NCBI GenBank assembly: GCA_023145475.1
Contig: JAGLDR010000047.1
Location: forward strand, 1-35,778
From: a bacterium
GTDB lineage: Bacteria > UBP6 > UBA1177 > JAGLDR01
DNA length: 35,778 nucleotides
Reading direction: 5' to 3'
The notes beneath the pieces were generated by a model. The model was not told the DNA's origin, searched no databases, and was given only the letters and a program-made list of their open reading frames with translations. Position 1 is the stretch's first letter; each line of letters opens with the position of its first letter. Shown here in pieces: positions 20,911 to 30,641 of the stretch. Made by a program: the position numbers and the translations under genes.

Positions 20911-21584
20911 TGAACATACCCGTTTTTCAAAAAGAGTTCGGCCAACATAAGGTCACTCGGTGCCGTAATCTTAATATTGCCTTGAAACCCATCAACAATT
21001 GCAACATCATGCCCTGCTGCGAGCACAAGTCCAGCATCATCGGTTACTCGTTTCTTTATTGTACGATGTGCCTCAAGCAAAAGTGAATACCGAAACGCTT
21101 GGGGAGTCTGTATGTGGTACATTGTCTTTCTGTCAGGCTGAGATATCAGTTGATTCTCTTTGACCACACCAATCGTATCGACAGCACTCACCGCAACTGT
21201 TGCCGCACCACTCTCCTGCGCCGCTTGAATAACTGCGGTTACCATTCTTTTTGGAATGAGCGGGCGAACACCATCGTGAATCACAACCAACTGAGGTGCA
21301 AAATCTTCAAGAGTTAACAACCCCTTAAAGACACTCTCCCTTCGGTTCTTTCCACCCTCAATAACAATCGTTGGCGTTGAAATCTGAGCCGTAATACTCT
21401 CTGTTCTTGCTGTGTGATCTTTTGGGACAACCACAACAATTCGATCAAACAAGTCAAATGAGTCAAATCTTTCAAGAGTAACACCAAGCACTGTTTTTCC
21501 ATCTAAAGATAAAAACTGCTTTGGAATACCAGCCCCCATACGGCGACCATATCCTCCGGCGGGAATAACTAAAACTCTATTCAT
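20907..21584 (-). CDS. ispD: 2-C-methyl-D-erythritol 4-phosphate cytidylyltransferase
   Basis: VIPAGGYGRRMGAGIPKQFLSLDGKTVL; VIHDGVRPLIP; AVSAVDTIGVV; VTDDAGLVLAAGHDV. Confidence 0.95.
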   Translation of the reverse strand: MNRVLVIPAGGYGRRMGAGIPKQFLSLDGKTVLGVTLERFDSFDLFDRIVVVVPKDHTARTESITAQISTPTIVIEGGKNRRESVFKGLLTLEDFAPQLVVIHDGVRPLIPKRMVTAVIQAAQESGAATVAVSAVDTIGVVKENQLISQPDRKTMYHIQTPQAFRYSLLLEAHRTIKKRVTDDAGLVLAAGHDVAIVDGFQGNIKITAPSDLMLAELFLKNGYVQ

Positions 21585-21599
21585 ATTAGCTCCTTGCTG

Positions 21600-22619
21600 C
21601 TACTTCTTTTGAGGAGTAACAACTGGTTTCTTTGCTTTTTTCTCTTGTGGCACTACTGCGGGAGCAGGCTGAGTTTGCTGTGGACTCTCTTTTTTAGCGG
21701 CCTCTTTTTTAATGCTATCAAAGCCAGGAAGTTCATCAATCTTTGGCAAGAATATAATCTCAACTCGACGGTTTTGAGCCTTATTCTCAAGCGTATCATT
21801 GTCAACAAGTGGATCAAATTCCGCAGCACCACCAGCTGTCAACATCTCTGGCTTCACTTCATTTTCAACCATCAATCTTACAACTTCAATGGCTCGCTGT
21901 GAAGAGAGCTCCCAATTTGATGGATACCGTTTTGTGCGTATTGGAGATGAATCACTGTGTCCAACAACCAAAAAAGCTCGATTATCTAAAGTACTTAAAG
22001 TTGCACTCAATTCAGCAATTGCAGCCTTTCCATCATCAGTCAAAGTTGTCCGACCTGATGGAAAAAGAATATCAGAACTCAAAGAAACAATCATACGGCC
22101 TTTACGAATAGTTACGGTTAAAGTACCAGCATCAATCATCTTTTGAAGGCTACCCATAATTTTTTGGAATTCTTGATTTCTCAGCTCTGCCGCCTTTTTC
22201 AAGCGAGCAAGTTGCTCAAGAAGATGTTGCTTCTCAGCTTGCATTTTTTGACGCTCTGCACTTAACTCTTTCTGCTTTGCTTCAAGTGCTTCAAGATTGC
22301 TTCCCTTACTTGTCAGTTCAGCTTTCAGAGTGTCAAGCAGTTCGAGTGTATCAAGAAATTTCTGATTAAGAACCTCTTTCTCTTTTTTCAAGTTCATCTT
22401 TTCATTTAACAACTTCATCATATCAGCTTTCAGCACCTTGATATCTTTTTGTAGTGATTTACACGCAGCTATCAATTTCTTGGTTTTAATATGCTCTTTT
22501 TTATAGAGTAACTGACTCTTTTTCAAGTCATTAACAGTCTTTTTGTGAACATCTTTGTTAATCCCGCATGATGCAAAAAGCATCGTAACAACAAGCACCA
22601 AAAGTAATTTCTTCATCAT
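21600..22619 (-). CDS. OmpA-family lipoprotein with long coiled coil
   Basis: MMKKLLLVLVVTMLFASCG lipobox; heptad-rich region; OmpA-like AFLVVGHSDSSPIRTKRYPSNWELSSQRAIEVVRLMVE...NRRVEIIFLP. ORF lists 22643; ATG at 22619 fits the signal peptide. Confidence 0.88.
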   Translation of the reverse strand: MMKKLLLVLVVTMLFASCGINKDVHKKTVNDLKKSQLLYKKEHIKTKKLIAACKSLQKDIKVLKADMMKLLNEKMNLKKEKEVLNQKFLDTLELLDTLKAELTSKGSNLEALEAKQKELSAERQKMQAEKQHLLEQLARLKKAAELRNQEFQKIMGSLQKMIDAGTLTVTIRKGRMIVSLSSDILFPSGRTTLTDDGKAAIAELSATLSTLDNRAFLVVGHSDSSPIRTKRYPSNWELSSQRAIEVVRLMVENEVKPEMLTAGGAAEFDPLVDNDTLENKAQNRRVEIIFLPKIDELPGFDSIKKEAAKKESPQQTQPAPAVVPQEKKAKKPVVTPQKK

Positions 22620-22635
22620 TTTCCCCAGAAAATTA

Positions 22636-23316
22636 TTAATCACACCTTTTCATATAGGTAATCTGTAAAATCGTCTGCATCAAAGAGAGCGTTTTTCCCT
22701 TTGAGAAACGATAGATTAGCCACTCAACAATATAAAGTAAAAATGGAAGGGCATAAAGCAGTGAGCCAGCCCAAAGCAAAAAAACAGTAAGCGTATCAAA
22801 AGAGAAGAGTCGCTCCTCTCTGTTCATAATCCACGCATCCTCAAAAAGCAACGCAACAGGTGTCGTTGCCAAGACAAATGGGAAGATAAAAAGCAATAAG
22901 AACGAAACAAAAAGCCAAGAAATAACATAAACACGAAGAAACGAATCAAATGAAAGATAGGCAGAAGAGAAGAGAGCAGTCGCAACACTAAGCAACATAA
23001 CAAGAGCCATCTCAAAGTGAAAAAGCGTGAGCTGCTGTTTCAGCTGCAGATCTTTATAACGACGGCCTTTAACAACAATTTGCCCCTTTTCTCTGACAAT
23101 TGCCTCCCAATCTATTATAGGCCCACTTGAGTCAGTAGCCACCATCGGAGAGACTTGAATGACTTTTTCAATAGAAGTTTTTACGCAGTTGATAAAACGG
23201 GCAGAATGACCAAGCTCGCTTCCTGCAACTTGACGACGACTAATAAGCGAACGACCACACAGTTTGCATATAAAAGTGTTGTTATTAGCTGTTCCGCAGT
23301 GGTTACATTTCTCCAT
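22636..23316 (-). CDS. Zinc-ribbon membrane protein, function unknown
   Basis: CNHCGTANNNTFICKLCGRSL zinc ribbon; several TM-like hydrophobic segments. Confidence 0.7.
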   Translation of the reverse strand: MEKCNHCGTANNNTFICKLCGRSLISRRQVAGSELGHSARFINCVKTSIEKVIQVSPMVATDSSGPIIDWEAIVREKGQIVVKGRRYKDLQLKQQLTLFHFEMALVMLLSVATALFSSAYLSFDSFLRVYVISWLFVSFLLLFIFPFVLATTPVALLFEDAWIMNREERLFSFDTLTVFLLWAGSLLYALPFLLYIVEWLIYRFSKGKTLSLMQTILQITYMKRCD

Positions 23317-24228
23317 TTACTTCTCTGACCCTGTAATACTAACCATCTTTCCTGCCAACAAGTCCTCAATCATTTTTGCTGCTTTCGTCTCACTTCTTTT
23401 TGACTTCGCTGCCAAAAACCACATATCAATCATCCCACCTTTCTTGTTTTTCAAATAACGCCCATCCCACGAAATCCCTTTTGATGCCGTAAAGCGAGAT
23501 TCAAACTGCTTCATTAAACTTGCAAGAAATGAAATCTCTTTCATCTTCTTTCCAACGATATTTTGCAGGGGCGTAGCTGTATAGGCAACTTCATAGGCGA
23601 TATTAGGAATACGAAACATATAGATGAGTTTACTGTTTTTTATCTCTGCACGATAAAATTTCTGTTGAGAGTTGTATACTGGCGTAACAAGAGGATTGCT
23701 TTTCAACATTTCAAACAGTCGTTTGGTCAGACGATTCAAATTTATAAAAAAGGTAATATCCAAGTGAAGAGTCATCATCTCAGAGGGAAAAATCGTCCGT
23801 GTTGCAAGTGAGCGTTTAAAAGGGAGCTTCATCTTTTTCAAATCGTTCCAATTTAACTGCATAATTTCAACAGCACCGGGAATGTGAAGCACCCCAGAAT
23901 CTAAGATAGTCATCAAGTCTGTTCCTAGGCGCTCTTCCCCATCTTCTGAAAGATAGGCAAAGTTAGGAATAACTTGCGCATACAAAAAGTCATCGACCTT
24001 TTTTATCTGCACTTTTTTTGCCTGAATGGCAGTAATCATCACACGATTTATATCCTTTGCCAACCAATTCAAAGAACTTCCCGCCAACTTTGCATCAATT
24101 CCTTCAGGCAAGACAATAGAAACTTCAGAGTGGAGAGCAACAGAAGGCTCAAGAACAGCGGGAGCTTCCTCCTTCCCGTGTATTGAAAAAACAAAAAAGA
24201 AAAGCAACCAGAAAAATAACAGCTTCAT
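23317..24228 (-). CDS. Secreted hypothetical protein
   Basis: 303-aa ORF with signal peptide MKLLFFWLLFFFVFSIHGKE; abuts the next ORF. Confidence 0.7.
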   Translation of the reverse strand: MKLLFFWLLFFFVFSIHGKEEAPAVLEPSVALHSEVSIVLPEGIDAKLAGSSLNWLAKDINRVMITAIQAKKVQIKKVDDFLYAQVIPNFAYLSEDGEERLGTDLMTILDSGVLHIPGAVEIMQLNWNDLKKMKLPFKRSLATRTIFPSEMMTLHLDITFFINLNRLTKRLFEMLKSNPLVTPVYNSQQKFYRAEIKNSKLIYMFRIPNIAYEVAYTATPLQNIVGKKMKEISFLASLMKQFESRFTASKGISWDGRYLKNKKGGMIDMWFLAAKSKRSETKAAKMIEDLLAGKMVSITGSEK

Positions 24229-24391
24229 ACAACCTCACTCGTCATTACAAACTTCGGGGCATTATACAGGAAATAAACAGATAAATAAATTTTACCAAGA
24301 AAGAGAGATTTTGAAACAACAAAATAGAGCCGTAGAAATAGTAAAAAACTAAAAATATCGGACAAGTATATATAGAAGAAAAAAAAGAAAA

Positions 24392-24467
24392 TGGCTCCCC
24401 GCGACGGACTTGAACCGCCGACCTAGTGGTTAACAGCCACCCGCTCTACCAACTGAGCTAGCGAGGA
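24392..24467 (-). tRNA. tRNA-Asn (GTT), CCA encoded
   Basis: Folded by eye: acceptor TCCTCGC/GCGGGGA, D arm GCTCAGTTGGTAGAGC, anticodon arm GGTGG-CTGTTAA-CCACT, T arm GGCGG-TTCAAGT-CCGTC, G + CCA. Confidence 0.97.
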
Positions 24468-24644
24468 ACCTTTCGTCTTTTCAGCGTAGCCTCAAAGACA
24501 GGCTCAATATACGCATGAGCACTCTGTTGTCAAATTTTATTTTTGCACAGTCGTAGTTGTATTTTCTACTTCATTCCGATTTAAAACTTTGGAGCGATAA
24601 GAGTCTTGCTAATAGAACGCTTCAATTCAACAGAGAAATAACAC

Positions 24645-24705
24645 AATCACGCGTGATGATATTTGCTACCTGAAATCAAAGAAAGTGAACGACAAATCTG
24701 TTCTA
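24645..24705 (-). repeat. Duplicate of the rlmH 3' end (candidate att half-site or degraded gene remnant)
   Basis: Aligned by eye to 27604-27664: 55/61 identical. Encodes LEQICRSLSLISGSKYHHA* versus LEQMYRSLSLISGSKYHHG* in intact rlmH; no upstream rlmH sequence. Confidence 0.92.
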
Positions 24706-24733
24706 GATATTTTAGGATATTACCTGTTTCTAT

Positions 24734-24761
24734 TTGACACAGACATATTTGACATTATAAT
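24734..24761 (+). promoter_or_regulatory. Consensus sigma70-type promoter TTGACA-N16-TATAAT
   Basis: TTGACA 24734-24739, TATAAT 24756-24761, 16-bp spacer, 35 bp before the start codon. Confidence 0.75.
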
Positions 24762-24796
24762 GCCTTAGATATGTGAAAAACTGAAGGGAGATTCAA

Positions 24797-27600
24797 ATGT
24801 ATTACAGGTCTTTTATACTGATAATCATATTATTATTTAATATTCTCAGCTGTGAAAAACATTCCGCATCTAAAGAAGATAATGATATTTATAATGATGT
24901 CAGCCATGAGGATGGTGATGGCGATTTTTTTTTATTGACGAAGATGTGCATGAAACAGATGATGGTGACTTCTCAGACAGTGATGAAGAAAAAGAACTGT
25001 TTGATGGAAATGTCTATCGCCTGCTAGAATATGACTCCACATCAGAAACAGGCGGGTTTCCTTCACAATTTTACACTGTCAATGACAAAGTAATTTTTTC
25101 TACATCTACCGATGATGTTACAGAACTTTGGGCTACAGATGGTACAGCGAAAAATACGCAGATAATATTGTCTTACGCTGCTTTTGATGAGTACACTCCC
25201 CCGATAAAAGGCAACAACAGTCTTTTTTTTGTATCAAAAGACAGACATAACGCTCTTTCTATCTGGAGAACAGATGGAACTGTTGAAGGCACAAGAATGC
25301 TAAGAAATGCCGAGAAAAATGGCGAATTTTATCTCCCCTTTTTCTACACATCTAATTCAGCCATATACACTGCATCTCTTAACAACAAGCTTGTCATGGC
25401 ATATCAGCTCAGAACACCCTGGGTTCATCAATATCAAAAAACCTGGCAACTATACATGGGGAATGATGATGAAACAGAATTTCATTCAATATTTGAGATT
25501 GATCTTTTCCTGGGTTTCTTAGGTGAGTTAAAGGGCGAACTATATTTCCCGATGTTTGAATTAGTTGGAGATGATTATAATCTAGTTATTATGAAGACAG
25601 ATGGATCCAAAAAATCTCCCGAAATTGTAACAACAGCTACCTTACCAGACTATGATGAATGTACTTTTATCCCTAATTTAAAAACTGCTCAGACAGATTC
25701 TCGTATTTTATTTAAATTATGTGGAAAAATCTTGCTGCTAGATAGCAAAACAAAAGATATAACAGTTTTAGAGGATATCGAGAGTGAAAACTACAAAACG
25801 GCTGTAGATGACAGTGGTGATATATATCTTCTTTCTGAAGAAAAAACCCTCTGGTTGATTAACAACAGCAAGATACCAGAAAAGAAAGATATATTTTCAT
25901 CCGGTACAACACTAGAAATACTTATTATAGAAGATACGATAGTGTTTCTGAGAGAAACTTCTACAGGGCATAAAATAGTCGGTTTTAATAAAGTTGATAG
26001 CTCATTAAGCACACTGTATTCCTACGGGTCTAAAAGAAGTTTTGACTATACTCCCGTTATGTTTTTGCACAACAATCAACTTTATTTTTCAAATATTGAG
26101 GTGTCACAAAAACTTTCTACCCCCTTTTACGATGAATTTCTGTTTACACTAAATATACAGGATAAAAAAATTGAAAAAATAGCTATGTTAACTACTGATC
26201 TTTCTGGCGTAGGCAGAGGTTTTCGCGGAATAAACTCCCACTTCACTCCTTTCAAAGATATGGTTTTGTACAATGGATTAGCCTTTTCTATCAAACAGGA
26301 TGGTGCAACAAAACAGACTCTCAGCAAAGGAAATGAACTTTATAAGGTCAATCTGATTGAAAAAAAGATGCAGCTGTTAAAAAACACCTCTTTTGGCGAT
26401 GCCAACAAATATGGAGCGCTAATCTATTTCTCAGATAGATTGATATTTAACTTTGAGAAAGAATACTATATCACCGACAAAGAAATTAAAAAATATGACA
26501 CATTCTCATATGCTCTTGCTCCCTATTTTAAATGGGGAGACAAACTTGTTTTAGGTTCATCTACTGAAATTAAAATCATTGATAGCACCCTGTTCGAGCT
26601 TATCTCTTTTGAGGGTCTTCATTTCAACTTTGTTGATTTTGGTGATAATCTTCTTTTTCAGAAGTGTACAGATAATACTGGATGTGAATTATGGAGAACA
26701 AACCTCTCAAAAACTGAAATGATTTTTGAATCGACCACTGGTACTGATCACAATATCATGCTCTATTCCAATGCGACAAATAACAAAGGATTAGCATTTC
26801 AAGCAGCTACTGAAGCATCAGGATGGGAACTATTTTTCATTGACAAGCAAAATGTTGGAAATGTGCCGATTCTTTTTGATTTAAATGGGGATAATACATC
26901 GTCTGATATAAAAAGATTTGATGGTTTTGAAGATTTCTTCTATCTATTTCATTATTCTGATACAGAAAAAAGAGTTGTGAAAATTAACTCTCAAGGAATA
27001 GTTGAAAAAGAGATATGGTTATCTCCATTTGGCAACAAAGAATATGTTTATACATTGAATTCGCTGGATGATTCGGTAATTTTCATGTCAATAAATCTAG
27101 ATAGTTTTATATTGAAAATATATACAATTGGAAAAGATGACACTATAACGGAAATAAAATCTATTGAAAATACCATTACGACAGCTCGTATTTCAGATGA
27201 AGATCCTCCCACTATTAAGCTGAACAATAAACTTATATTTCCTCTTTTCAATATGAAATACGGTGAAGAACTGTGGGTTTGTGATGGAACGGAAAGCGGA
27301 ACAAAACTGCTGAAAGATATTTTTAAGGGGCCCTACAGTTCTAGACCTTATTTCTTAAAAGTACATGATGACATTCTCTATTTTGGTGCGAATAGTGGAG
27401 AACACGGCTTTGAACTCTGGCGAACTGATGGCACAGAAGAGGGAACATGGATGGTTATAGATCTCAATGAAGGAATTGCCTCTTCGATGCCTAAAACGGT
27501 AGTGTTTATGGAAGAAAACGGTGTTGTAATAAAAGCCGTTATTGATCAAATAGGATACCAAGTATTTATCATCACCAACGATTTATTCTATAAAAAATAG
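24797..27600 (+). CDS. ELWxxDGT-repeat lipoprotein, interrupted by a frameshift at T9 (24925-24933)
   Basis: Frame 24797: MYYRSFILIIILLFNILSCEKHSASKEDND... lipobox; long frame from 24919/24946 to 27600: ELWATDGTAKNT, SIWRTDGTVEGT, ELWVCDGTESGTKLLKDI, ELWRTDGTEEGTWMVIDL. Adding one T joins them as ...HEDGDGDFFFIDEDVHETDDGDFSDSDEE... Confidence 0.82.
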
Positions 27601-27603
27601 AAA

Positions 27604-27664
27604 AATCACCCGTGATGGTATTTGCTACCTGAAATCAGAGAAAGTGAACGATACATCTGCTCTA
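27604..27664 (-). repeat. rlmH 3' end copy that is part of the intact gene (partner of 24645-24705)
   Basis: Direct repeat, offset 2959 bp from the other copy. Confidence 0.92.
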
Positions 27665-28043
27665 ACAAAATAATTCGAGCAAGCTGATGTGGAAGCGTCC
27701 ACGGTGCGATGGAAAGTGCAAGGTCTTCACCGACATCACCATAGCCATACGCGCCACCAACAACAAACACTGGAGCTTTTCCACTCTGTTGTATCTTTCT
27801 AAAAAGATCAGCAAAAGCGGCAGTATCAAACGACTTTCCCTCTTCCCGAAGTGCAATAACAAATGAGGAATTTGGAATAGCTTTTTGTATTAACTGGGTC
27901 TCTTCAGCTGCTGAGGGTCGCTCTTTCAGCTCAATCTGATGCAGTTTTGCATATTTTGCTATCCGTTTTTGATAAAAAATGGCCATATCCGAAAATCCAC
28001 CGGACTGCTTTAGCTTTCCGACGGAGATAAGAGAGATGTTCAT
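27606..28043 (-). CDS. rlmH: 23S rRNA (pseudouridine1915-N3)-methyltransferase RlmH
   Basis: 145 aa; FVVGGAYGYGDVGEDLALSIAPWTLPHQLARIILLEQMYRSLSLISGSKYHHG is typical of RlmH/YbeA (SPOUT). Confidence 0.94.
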   Translation of the reverse strand: MNISLISVGKLKQSGGFSDMAIFYQKRIAKYAKLHQIELKERPSAAEETQLIQKAIPNSSFVIALREEGKSFDTAAFADLFRKIQQSGKAPVFVVGGAYGYGDVGEDLALSIAPWTLPHQLARIILLEQMYRSLSLISGSKYHHG

Positions 28044-28405
28044 TCTGAGAGAAGCGGCTCTATTGAAACAGGGTCTGATTTCTGCCAGATAGTCTCTAAA
28101 TCGTAGTAGTGACGAACTTCTTCGAGCATGATATTGATAACAACATCACCAGCATCAACCAAAATCCATGCTGCCTCTTTTTCGCCCTCGACTGTCGGCT
28201 TTAGCAGCCCATTATTTTTAAGCTCTTTTACAATGTTTTCCCATATCGTTCTGTTGTGTTGTGTCGAAGTCCCTGACACAAAAACCATATAGTCGGTGTA
28301 TCCACTCTGTTCTGTAACATGAAACGCAAGGATATTGACCCCTTTTTTGTCATCAATTGCGTTTACAACTTTTTGTAACTTCATTTCGGTATCGGTTTTT
28401 CTCAT
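28040..28405 (-). CDS. rsfS: Ribosomal silencing factor RsfS (YbeB/Iojap)
   Basis: KKGVNILAFHVTEQSGYTDYMVFVSGTSTQHNRTIWENI...EGEKEAAWILVDAGDVVINIMLEEVRHYYDLETIW. Confidence 0.94.
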   Translation of the reverse strand: MRKTDTEMKLQKVVNAIDDKKGVNILAFHVTEQSGYTDYMVFVSGTSTQHNRTIWENIVKELKNNGLLKPTVEGEKEAAWILVDAGDVVINIMLEEVRHYYDLETIWQKSDPVSIEPLLSE

Positions 28406-28420
28406 TCTTACACTCTCTCC

Positions 28421-29332
28421 CTATTTCATAATATTTTTGGTAGCATCCATTGTTCTTCTGTGGTACTCTGAAGTATATTCAGGTGTTTGAATCTTCTCAA
28501 CGCTCTTCTTGAAAACAGTCCTCTCACCATCTATTGTTATTGTTGTCTTCTCTGTCATCAGCATGGCTTCAAGATGAAACTTCATCCACATTGGCGTGAA
28601 ATCCTCTGTCACGCACAAGGCAAGAGTTCCATTAATATTTGAAAATCCTTTTTTTGACAACTGCGTAATCAGTTTATCATTTTTCATCTCTTCAACGCCA
28701 GCACTATTTTGAAGATATTTTTTCACGGGGAGAGGAGAGCGATTTTGTTTGCTTGGAACAAAGTCAATTGTTACCTCTCTGCACGCCACTCCGCTTACAG
28801 TCATCTTCCGCGAACCACTGATTTTTGCGTGGTCACGAAAAACAGCATATATTTCAGAGAGCATCTTAAACTGAGTCTCCCGATAAAACTCATGTTCACC
28901 CATACTAAAGGTGCGGGCAAATTTGCCACCGAGCAACTTTCGATAGAGAAAGTTATCTTTCCATATCATCTCCCACCCTTCATTTTTATTGTTGCCATAG
29001 ATAATATGAAAGGCACCTGTGCCATCAGAAAATCCTTCGGATTGCTCACTCATCGTATATAAAGCAGGCTTTCCCTCTCTCTCTTTTGCAAACTGATACT
29101 CTACCGTCTGCTCAAAAGAGACAGGGGTATTGTCCTGTTCAAGATAACTCATAGGCATTAACAAAACTCTTTCGATTGCATCAATATCTGAAAAAAGTGT
29201 CTGCGGATCTACCGACAAATCATAATCATACTTATCAAGAACTCGCCACTTTCCTGCGGACTCTACTGGCTTGCTACAGGAGCTTACCAAGAGAATCACA
29301 AGCAGTGTCAGTAATATTTTAGTCTGTTGCAT
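28421..29332 (-). CDS. Lipoprotein, function unknown
   Basis: MQQTKILLTLLVILLVSSCSKP lipobox; ATG at 29332 after GAGGAG; ORF track start 29365 is further upstream. Confidence 0.75.
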   Translation of the reverse strand: MQQTKILLTLLVILLVSSCSKPVESAGKWRVLDKYDYDLSVDPQTLFSDIDAIERVLLMPMSYLEQDNTPVSFEQTVEYQFAKEREGKPALYTMSEQSEGFSDGTGAFHIIYGNNKNEGWEMIWKDNFLYRKLLGGKFARTFSMGEHEFYRETQFKMLSEIYAVFRDHAKISGSRKMTVSGVACREVTIDFVPSKQNRSPLPVKKYLQNSAGVEEMKNDKLITQLSKKGFSNINGTLALCVTEDFTPMWMKFHLEAMLMTEKTTITIDGERTVFKKSVEKIQTPEYTSEYHRRTMDATKNIMK

Positions 29333-30620
29333 GTGTAGCTCCTCGCTCATCGCACTCTGCACCATTTAACTCTATCTGAGCGGTTGTGTCAACTTGCTCG
29401 CCTTTGATAAAGATTTTCCATGCGTGATTATGCGCCATATGGTAGAGAGGATACATCCAAGATTGTGCATCCATAACGACAATATCGCCTTGATATCCCT
29501 TCACAATCTTTCCATGACTCTCTCCAAGCCCAACAGCGTGAGCTGCGTGCGTTGTAATGCCAAGAAGAGCATCCTGCACAGAGACACCGAGTTGTGTTGA
29601 TGCGAGAGATGCAGCAAGTGGCAAAAACCCACTCATACTGCTTCCTGGATTAAAATCTGTTGCAAAGGCAACAGGAAGACCAGCCTCAATCATCTTTTGA
29701 GCGGGAGCATACGGCAATCGACTAAAAACGCTCGTAATAGGCAAAACAACCGGCGTTACACCCGCTGCCTTCATAGCATCGATTCCCTGCTCTGTTACCG
29801 CCTCAAGATGATCAACAGAGAGTGCGCCATATTGTGCTGCAAGCTCTGTTCCACCAAGTGCATTAAACTCATCTGCGTGCAACTTCAGTCCAAATCCAAG
29901 CTCTTTTGCTGCCGTAAATATACGCTCTGTTTCGGCAACCGAAAAGTATCCTTTTTCGCAAAAGACATCAACAAAAGAGGCTTCTGTCTCCTCTTTCACT
30001 CTCGGTAACATCTCATTAATTAACAAATCAATGTAGCCTGTATGATTTTCTTTAAACTCAACAGGATAGGCATGAGCCCCCAAAAAAGTTGAAAGAATGG
30101 TAACTGGATATTTTTTTCGCAGTGCATCGGCAACCTGCAACAGCCGAATTTCGCCATCAGGAGTCAGAGCGTAGCCACTCTTCATCTCAACGGTAGTAAT
30201 TCCATATGAAATCATCTGCAACAACCGTTTTTCTGACTCTCGGTAAAGGTCATCAAAAGAGGCTAAAACTGTCTTTTCGGCTGAATTGAGAATCCCACCA
30301 CCCTCAGCTGCTATCTGCTCATAGGAGACACCTCTCGCCTTTTTCTCATACTCATCTTCACGCGTTTGTGCATATAAAATATGAGTGTGAGCATCAATCA
30401 AACCAGGATAGACGATGCGGTTCTGTGCAGAGATAACAAGATGGTGATAGCGCTGCCTAAAAGCTGGCTCATCTTTTTCAAAATCGCTCTCTTTACCAAC
30501 AAATATAATTATTCCAGCACTATCGACTGCAATAAGAAGAGCACCACCCGTAAGGATAAGATTATCTCTCTCTGCGGTAAAAATTTCAGCGATATCTGTT
30601 AAAATCAGACGATAAGACAA
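29319..30620 (-). CDS. hutI: Imidazolonepropionase
   Basis: IVYPGLIDAHTHILYAQTREDEYEKKARGVSYEQIAAEGGGILNSA; LKLHADEFNALGGTELAA; VAFATDFNPGSS. Likely TTG start at 30620 preceded by GGAGGG; ORF track start 30686 would add residues unlike the family. Confidence 0.92.
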   Translation of the reverse strand: MSYRLILTDIAEIFTAERDNLILTGGALLIAVDSAGIIIFVGKESDFEKDEPAFRQRYHHLVISAQNRIVYPGLIDAHTHILYAQTREDEYEKKARGVSYEQIAAEGGGILNSAEKTVLASFDDLYRESEKRLLQMISYGITTVEMKSGYALTPDGEIRLLQVADALRKKYPVTILSTFLGAHAYPVEFKENHTGYIDLLINEMLPRVKEETEASFVDVFCEKGYFSVAETERIFTAAKELGFGLKLHADEFNALGGTELAAQYGALSVDHLEAVTEQGIDAMKAAGVTPVVLPITSVFSRLPYAPAQKMIEAGLPVAFATDFNPGSSMSGFLPLAASLASTQLGVSVQDALLGITTHAAHAVGLGESHGKIVKGYQGDIVVMDAQSWMYPLYHMAHNHAWKIFIKGEQVDTTAQIELNGAECDERGATHATD

Positions 30621-30641
30621 GAGAATCCCTCCTGACAACGC

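Noticed and set aside
24392-24467. tRNA-Asn considered as the target site of the adjacent element
   Set aside because: No repeat of its 3' end was found near the element; the matching repeats are of rlmH.
24645-24705. rlmH-like fragment considered as a functional second gene
   Set aside because: Only the last 18-19 codons are present; no start or upstream domain.
24706-27603. Possible integrase, recombinase or transposase inside the rlmH-flanked segment
   Set aside because: Only one long reading frame, with ELWxxDGT repeats; none of the other listed ORFs resembles a recombinase. The mobility claim therefore rests on the repeats alone.
29319-30620. hutI as part of a histidine utilisation operon
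   Set aside because: No hutH, hutU or hutG/F recognised in the neighbouring genes; treated as an isolated gene in this window.
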